Part shown: positions 59,613-64,000 of the stretch, piece by piece | Numbering within the stretch: position 1 is the first letter of the stretch | How the letters are laid out: every line of letters begins with the position of its first letter | From: Amycolatopsis benzoatilytica AK 16/65 | Lineage (GTDB): Bacteria; Actinomycetota; Actinomycetes; Mycobacteriales; Pseudonocardiaceae | Reading direction: 5' to 3' | Assembly (NCBI RefSeq): GCF_000383915.1 | Contig: NZ_KB912942.1 | Coordinates: 5,482,367-5,546,366 of the forward strand | DNA length: 64,000 bases | Program-made: the position numbers and the translations under genes | Notes under the pieces: generated by a model | The model's input: the letters and a program-made list of their open reading frames with translations, nothing else | Databases searched by the model: none | Told to the model about the DNA's origin: nothing

Positions 59613-60206
59613 ATGACCGCGCTCACCGCGGGTCTCGTCGCGGGCTACGGGATCGCCATTCCGGTCGGAGCGATCGGCGTCTACCTGGTCGACTTGACCG
59701 CCCGCACTTCCTGGCGAGTAGGCGCGGCCGCAGCTATGGGCGTAGCCACCGCGGACGGCGTCTACGCCGTCCTGGCCGCCACTGCCGGCAGCACCCTCAC
59801 CCCGCTGCTGACCCCCGTCACCACGCCGCTCAAGTGGGCCTCCGCCGCGGCACTGCTGATGCTGGCCTGCTGGACCGCCGTCCGAGCCGTCCGCCACTAC
59901 CGATCGGCGGATTCCCCGCTCCCCGCAACGGAACCAACCGCCGGCCGAGCGTATGCGACGTTGCTCGGACTGACCCTGCTCAATCCCGCGACGATCGTCT
60001 ACTTCACGGCGCTGGTCCTGGGCGACCGTCCCGCGAACGGCACCGTCTACGCCGCCGCGGCCTTCGCCGCTTCGGCCAGCTGGCAACTGCTCCTCGCGGT
60101 GGGCGGCGCGTTGCTGGGCCGAACCCTGACCGGCCCGAGAGGAAGGCTGAGCACCGCACTGCTCTCCAGCACGGTCATCCTGGTACTGGCCGTCCGGATC
60201 CTCTGA
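59613..60206 (+). CDS. LysE family transporter
   Basis: A 197-aa membrane protein with six hydrophobic segments; GYGIAIPVGAIGVYLVDLTA and GLTLLNPATIVYFTALVLG carry the family's conserved P-x-GP-like and NP motifs. LysE proteins export amino acids. The ATG at 59613 gives the normal family length; an in-frame TTG at 59487 would add a hydrophilic 42-aa tail. It overlaps the convergent LacI gene by 32 bp. Confidence 0.87.
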   Translation: MTALTAGLVAGYGIAIPVGAIGVYLVDLTARTSWRVGAAAAMGVATADGVYAVLAATAGSTLTPLLTPVTTPLKWASAAALLMLACWTAVRAVRHYRSADSPLPATEPTAGRAYATLLGLTLLNPATIVYFTALVLGDRPANGTVYAAAAFAASASWQLLLAVGGALLGRTLTGPRGRLSTALLSSTVILVLAVRIL

Positions 60207-61200
60207 CCACGGTGCTTTCCCGCACCTGCAACGAAAACGGCGGCTGAACCGACCGGGGAGCCGCGCTCCCCGCCCCAGCGAGCCGGTCATGGACCAGATC
60301 GATCGCCGCCTCGGCAATCGCCGCCTTGTCCGGCGAAATCGTCGTCAACGCGGGCAGGCTGAACGCGCTTTCCTCGGTGTTGTCGAACCCGACGATCGCG
60401 ACGTCCTCCGGCACCCGAAGCCCGTGTTCGGCCACCGACCGCAACGCCCCCACCGCGAGCAAGTCGTTGAAGCAGAACACCGCGTCCGGCGGCTCGGCAT
60501 GCGCCAGCAATCGCTTCATCGCGGCCGCCCCTTCGGCCCGGTGGTACTTCGCCACCGGCTCCACAAAGGATTCGTCGACCGGCAGCCCGGCATCCGCCAT
60601 CGCCGCCCGGTATCCGGCGAGCCGCAGGGACGACGTGCCGCGTTCCGGGTTCGCCCCGATCGCCGCGATCCGCTCGCGGCCCAGCGAAATCAGGTGCGAC
60701 ACCGCGACCCGCGCGGCCCGTACGTTGTCGATCGCCACCCGGTCCAGCGCGACGTCGACCGCGTGCTCACCCAGCAGCACCAACGGAATCTTTCCGTCAG
60801 CGGGGAAATCCGACGCCTCGAGCGCCTCCGGATGCACCAGCGCGCCGTCGACCAGATGCGGCCCCAGCGAGTCCACAGTGGCCCGTTCCCGATCCCGGGT
60901 CCCCTGCGTCTGCTCGATCAGCACGCTCCACCCGCGCCGCTGCGCCGCCGTGATCACCAGCCCGGCCATCTCGCCGAAGTACGGAATGCTCAGCTCCGGC
61001 ACCATCAACGCCAGAAACCCGGTCCGCCCGCGACGCAGGTTGCGCGCGCCGACATTCGGCCGATAACCGGTCGCAGCAAGGGCTTCTTCGACGCGTCGCC
61101 GGTTTTCGGGCTTCACGAACGCGTAGCCGTTCACCACGTTCGAGACGGTCTTCACCGAAACGCCCGCCAGCGTCGCGACGTCCTTCAGGGTCACGGCCAC
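60175..61200 (-). CDS. LacI family regulator of the galactofuranose/ribose-type importer
   Basis: A 341-aa repressor: HTH VTLKDVATLAGVSVKTVSNV, hinge NVGARNLRRGRTGFLAL, effector domain PELSIPYFGEMAGLVITAAQ and DAVFCFNDLLAVGALRSVA. It resembles the LacI at 41159 in layout. GTG 61200 has AGGAG 5 bp upstream. Divergent from a sugar ABC operon, with a dyad at 61297-61323 as likely operator. Confidence 0.93.
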   Translation of the reverse strand: MAVTLKDVATLAGVSVKTVSNVVNGYAFVKPENRRRVEEALAATGYRPNVGARNLRRGRTGFLALMVPELSIPYFGEMAGLVITAAQRRGWSVLIEQTQGTRDRERATVDSLGPHLVDGALVHPEALEASDFPADGKIPLVLLGEHAVDVALDRVAIDNVRAARVAVSHLISLGRERIAAIGANPERGTSSLRLAGYRAAMADAGLPVDESFVEPVAKYHRAEGAAAMKRLLAHAEPPDAVFCFNDLLAVGALRSVAEHGLRVPEDVAIVGFDNTEESAFSLPALTTISPDKAAIAEAAIDLVHDRLAGAGSAAPRSVQPPFSLQVRESTVVRGSGRPVPG

Positions 61201-61296
61201 GCTGACTCCTCTTCTGTCGGCCCAGAGCCCATCACGAGCCCGCGAGGCGCACGGCGGCAACCCCGACGACCACGTAGTGTAGCGACGTTTTGCCTG

Positions 61297-61323
61297 TTTA
61301 CAACGTTGTTCCAACGATGTAAA
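61297..61323. promoter_or_regulatory. LacI operator before the second sugar importer
   Basis: TTTACAACG-TTGTTCCAA-CGATGTAAA: nine-base arms with one mismatch, and inside it ACAACGTTGT (61300-61309), a perfect CG-centred LacI-type dyad. It differs from the TTGCA-type sites at 42217 and 49479, so the two LacI regulators have separate targets. Confidence 0.7.
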
Positions 61324-61402
61324 AATAGCCGCAGCCCGGCGGAGTGACTGCGGTCACGTCGCCGGGCGGGTTACCCCAGTCGCCGGCTGTGAGGAGTCCA
61401 CC

Positions 61403-62479
61403 GTGTCCCCGTCCGTCCCCGCCCGCGCCGCTCTGGCAGTCGGCGCCGCCGCGGCCCTCGCGCTCGCCGGGTGCACCAGCCGCGAGGAGACTCCGGCCGC
61501 ACAGAGCAACGGCGCAGGTCCGGCCGCTTCGGCCGCGTCCGCCGCACCGGCCGCCGACGGCTGCACGATCGGCAAGACCGGCTACCCGAAGGTCGACCCG
61601 AAGACCGCGATCGTCGGGTTCTCCCAGTCGGAGAAGGAAGCGAACCCGTTCCGGATCGCCGAGACCCAGTCCATCCGCACCGAGGCGGGCAAGCTCGGCA
61701 TCCCGGCCGAGCATCTGCTCACCACCAACGCGCAGAGTGACCTCAACAAGCAGATCTCGGACATCAAATCGCTGCTGGACCGGGGCGCGCAGCTGCTCAT
61801 CGTCGCGCCGCTGAACTCCGACGGGCTGCAGCCCGCGCTCGACGCGGCGAAGGCGAAGAAGGTCCCGGTCGTCACGATCGACCGGCAGGTGACCTCCAAG
61901 CCGTGCACCGACTACCTGACCTTCATCGGGTCCAATTTCGACGAACAGGGCCACCGCGCCGCCGCCGCACTGGCCAAGTCCACCGGCGGCAACGGCAAGG
62001 TCGCGATCCTGCTCGGCTCGTCCGGCAACAACGTGACCACCGACCGCACCAAGGGATTCAAGGACGAGCTGGCCAAGACGCCCGGGCTGACCGTGGTCGC
62101 CGAGCAGACCGGCGAGTTCGACCGGTCCAAGGGCCAGTCGGTGATGGAGCAGCTGATCCAGAGCCACCCGGACCTCACCGCGGTGTACGCGGAGAACGAC
62201 GAGATGGGCATCGGCGCGGTCAACGCGCTCAAGACCGCGGGCAAGAACCCGGGCAAGGACGTGAAGGTGGTGTCGGTGGACGGCACCCGCAACGCGGTGC
62301 AGCTGATCGCCGACGGCAGCTACAACGCGGTGATCGAGTCCAACCCGCGGTTCGGCCAGCTGGCCTTCCAGACGCTGCAGCAGTTCGAGGACGGCAAGCC
62401 GATCCCGCCGAGCGTCGTGATCACCGACGACGCCTACGACGAATCGAACGCGGCCCAGAAGGTCGGGAACGCGTACTGA
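61403..62479 (+). CDS. Sugar ABC substrate-binding lipoprotein (YtfQ/RbsB-like)
   Basis: A 358-aa binding protein. Lipobox LALAGCTS (Cys at about 24), Ala-rich linker, then a periplasmic-binding fold (AIVGFSQSEKEANPFRIAET, GAQLLIVAPLNSDGLQPALD, VVTIDRQVTSKPC, YAENDEMGIGAVNAL). The SQSEKEANPFR and cysteine-bearing CTDYLTFIGSNF segments resemble YtfQ, the galactofuranose binder, but this needs testing. GTG 61403 with GAGGAG upstream. Its stop overlaps the ATPase start (TGATG). Confidence 0.92.
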   Translation: MSPSVPARAALAVGAAAALALAGCTSREETPAAQSNGAGPAASAASAAPAADGCTIGKTGYPKVDPKTAIVGFSQSEKEANPFRIAETQSIRTEAGKLGIPAEHLLTTNAQSDLNKQISDIKSLLDRGAQLLIVAPLNSDGLQPALDAAKAKKVPVVTIDRQVTSKPCTDYLTFIGSNFDEQGHRAAAALAKSTGGNGKVAILLGSSGNNVTTDRTKGFKDELAKTPGLTVVAEQTGEFDRSKGQSVMEQLIQSHPDLTAVYAENDEMGIGAVNALKTAGKNPGKDVKVVSVDGTRNAVQLIADGSYNAVIESNPRFGQLAFQTLQQFEDGKPIPPSVVITDDAYDESNAAQKVGNAY

Positions 62480-64000
62480 TGACGAGCACGGCCGGCCCCG
62501 AGGCGTCGACCATGACCGCGCCAGTGCTCGAGGTGACCGGGGTGACCAAGCGGTTCCCCGGCACCGTCGCGCTCGCCGACGTCGGCTTCACGCTCCGCCG
62601 CGGCGAGGTCCATGCGCTGGTAGGGGAAAACGGCGCCGGGAAGTCCACCTTGATCAAGGTCCTCACCGGCGTCTACCGGCCGGACGAGGGCGAGGTCCGT
62701 CACCTCGGCCGGCCGGTCGAGTTCCGCCGTCCGATCGACGCGCAGCGCGCCGGAATCTCCACCATCTACCAGGAAGTCAACCTGGTGCCGCTGATGAGCG
62801 TGGCCGGCAACGTCTTCCTCGGCCGGGAGCCGCGCACCCGCGGCGGGCTGGTGAACTGGTCGGCGATGAACGAGCAGGCGCGCGAACTGCTCCGCGGCTA
62901 CGGCATCGACACCGACGTCCGGCGTCCGCTGCACACGCTCGCGGTCGGCGCGCAGCAAATGGTCGCGCTCGCCCGCGCGGTCTCCGCAAAAGCCGGTGTG
63001 GTCGTGATGGACGAGCCGACCTCGTCGCTCGAACCCCGCGAAGTGGACACGCTGTTCGAAGTGCTCGCCCGGCTGCGCGCCGAGGACATCTCGGTGATCT
63101 ACGTGAGCCACCGGATGGACGAGTTGTACCGGGTGTGCGACAGCGTCACGGTGCTGCGCGACGGCCGCGTGGTCCACAGCGGACCGCTCAAGCCGTTGCC
63201 GCGCATCGAACTGGTGTCGATGATGCTGGGCAGGGAGATCCGGCAGATCCGCGCCGAGGGCGTCACCGCGTTCGGCGAGGAGCACCATGCCGGGAAGGAA
63301 CCGTTGCTGCGAGCGGAGAATCTGTCCGGCGGGCACAAGCTGCACGACGTGTCGGTCAGCGTCCGGCCGGGTGAGGTCGTCGGACTCGCCGGGCTGCTCG
63401 GCTCCGGCCGCAGCGAGACCGCGCGAGCGGTGATCGGGGCCTTCCCGCTCGACGGCGGCACCGTTCTGCTGGCCGGAAAACCGGTGAAGCGCGGCAAGAT
63501 CGCCGCCGCCATGCGGGCCGGGATCGCGCTGCTGGCCGAGGACCGCAAGGCCGACGGCATCATCCCGAACCTCTCGGTGCGGGAGAACATCGTGCTCGCC
63601 GCACTGCCGAGGCTGTCCACGTTCGGCTTCGTCAGCCGGTCCAAACAGGACCGGGTGGTGAAGACGTTCATGGACCGCCTGCGGATCAAGGCGGCCGGTC
63701 CGGAACAGAAAGTGGCCGAGCTGTCCGGCGGCAACCAGCAGAAAGTGCTGCTCGCCCGCTGGCTGGCCACCGGGCCGAAGATCCTGCTGCTGGACGAGCC
63801 GACCCGCGGCATCGACGTCGGGGCCAAGGCGGAGGTCCAGGCGCTCATCGACGAACTGGCGAAAGACGGCCTCGGCGTCCTGCTGATCTCGTCCGAGCTG
63901 GAGGAGCTGCTCGACGGCGCGGACCGGGTCGTGGTGCTGCGCGAGGGCGCCGTCGCCGGTGAGCTGACCGGTGCCGCGATCACCGAGGACAACGTGCTGG
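62479..64000 (+). CDS. Sugar ABC transporter ATP-binding protein (YtfR/RbsA-like), partial
   Basis: At least 507 aa; the gene runs past the window end. Two tandem ABC domains: the first with Walker A VGENGAGKSTLIKVL, LSG-type region LAVGAQQMVALARAVS and Walker B VVVMDEPTSSLE; the second with a degenerate Walker A GLLGSGRSETARAV, signature LSGGNQQKVLLARWLA and Walker B ILLLDEPTRGID. This asymmetry is normal for RbsA-type ATPases. A second in-frame ATG at 62512 is possible. Permease genes are expected beyond the window. Confidence 0.94.
   Translation, partial: MTSTAGPEASTMTAPVLEVTGVTKRFPGTVALADVGFTLRRGEVHALVGENGAGKSTLIKVLTGVYRPDEGEVRHLGRPVEFRRPIDAQRAGISTIYQEVNLVPLMSVAGNVFLGREPRTRGGLVNWSAMNEQARELLRGYGIDTDVRRPLHTLAVGAQQMVALARAVSAKAGVVVMDEPTSSLEPREVDTLFEVLARLRAEDISVIYVSHRMDELYRVCDSVTVLRDGRVVHSGPLKPLPRIELVSMMLGREIRQIRAEGVTAFGEEHHAGKEPLLRAENLSGGHKLHDVSVSVRPGEVVGLAGLLGSGRSETARAVIGAFPLDGGTVLLAGKPVKRGKIAAAMRAGIALLAEDRKADGIIPNLSVRENIVLAALPRLSTFGFVSRSKQDRVVKTFMDRLRIKAAGPEQKVAELSGGNQQKVLLARWLATGPKILLLDEPTRGIDVGAKAEVQALIDELAKDGLGVLLISSELEELLDGADRVVVLREGAVAGELTGAAITEDNVL

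Overview
The window is high-GC actinobacterial chromosome, most like Amycolatopsis or another member of the Pseudonocardiaceae. This rests on codon use, frequent GTG starts, leaderless-looking starts, F420-type and mycobacterial-type gene families (furA-katG, SCO6745, DUF5997, snapalysin, streptogrisin-like protease), and a dispersed family of long GTGAAGGG/CCCTTCAC palindromes that I associate with Amycolatopsis. The species call is inference. No rRNA, tRNA, transposase, phage module or CRISPR array was seen.

Layout. 1-9.9 kb: the 3' end of a papain-like protease, the furA-katG peroxide module, a Methyltransf_19 gene, regulators, a divergent LysR-like/DUF5997 pair and a membrane protein-DesK-like kinase-NarL-like regulator operon. 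10-24.4 kb: a mosaic of small regulator-plus-target pairs (AraC with an alpha/beta hydrolase and TauE, MarR with an azoreductase, XRE with a GNAT, MarR with a glutathionyl-hydroquinone reductase and YceI), plus a LigD-type polymerase/phosphoesterase without ligase domain. 24.4-26.8 kb: a three-gene WXG100-like operon (small secreted-type protein, DUF1023 hydrolase, lipoprotein). 27.3-35.5 kb: a sugar porter, sigma factor, SOS-controlled dinB, a membrane Ser/Thr kinase and an MFS exporter.

35.5-36.3 kb holds the most unusual element: eleven tandem micro-ORFs on the minus strand. Each has its own strong Shine-Dalgarno sequence and encodes MRDNNW, usually ending in TR, and then a stop. The array is divergent from a membrane GGDEF protein.

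41-49.5 kb is a carbohydrate-use locus: LacI, a CUT1 ABC importer without its own ATPase, a GH2 glycosidase and a secreted sialidase-like/ricin-B protein. The same 15-bp operator lies in front of both the importer operon and the sialidase-like gene, which ties them into one regulon. 49.8-53.8 kb is a five-gene operon with every junction overlapping by 4 nt (metallo-beta-lactamase fold, DedA, membrane phosphodiesterase, redoxin, SH3-like protein). 54.6-56.9 kb is a P450-ferredoxin-TetR operon. 57-64 kb holds a 30-bp tandem repeat array, TetR, YbaB-like, snapalysin and LysE genes, and a second LacI divergent from a ribose/galactofuranose-type ABC importer that runs off the end of the window.

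Palindromic hairpins recur at or after gene ends. Paired changes in the two arms suggest that the folded structure is maintained.
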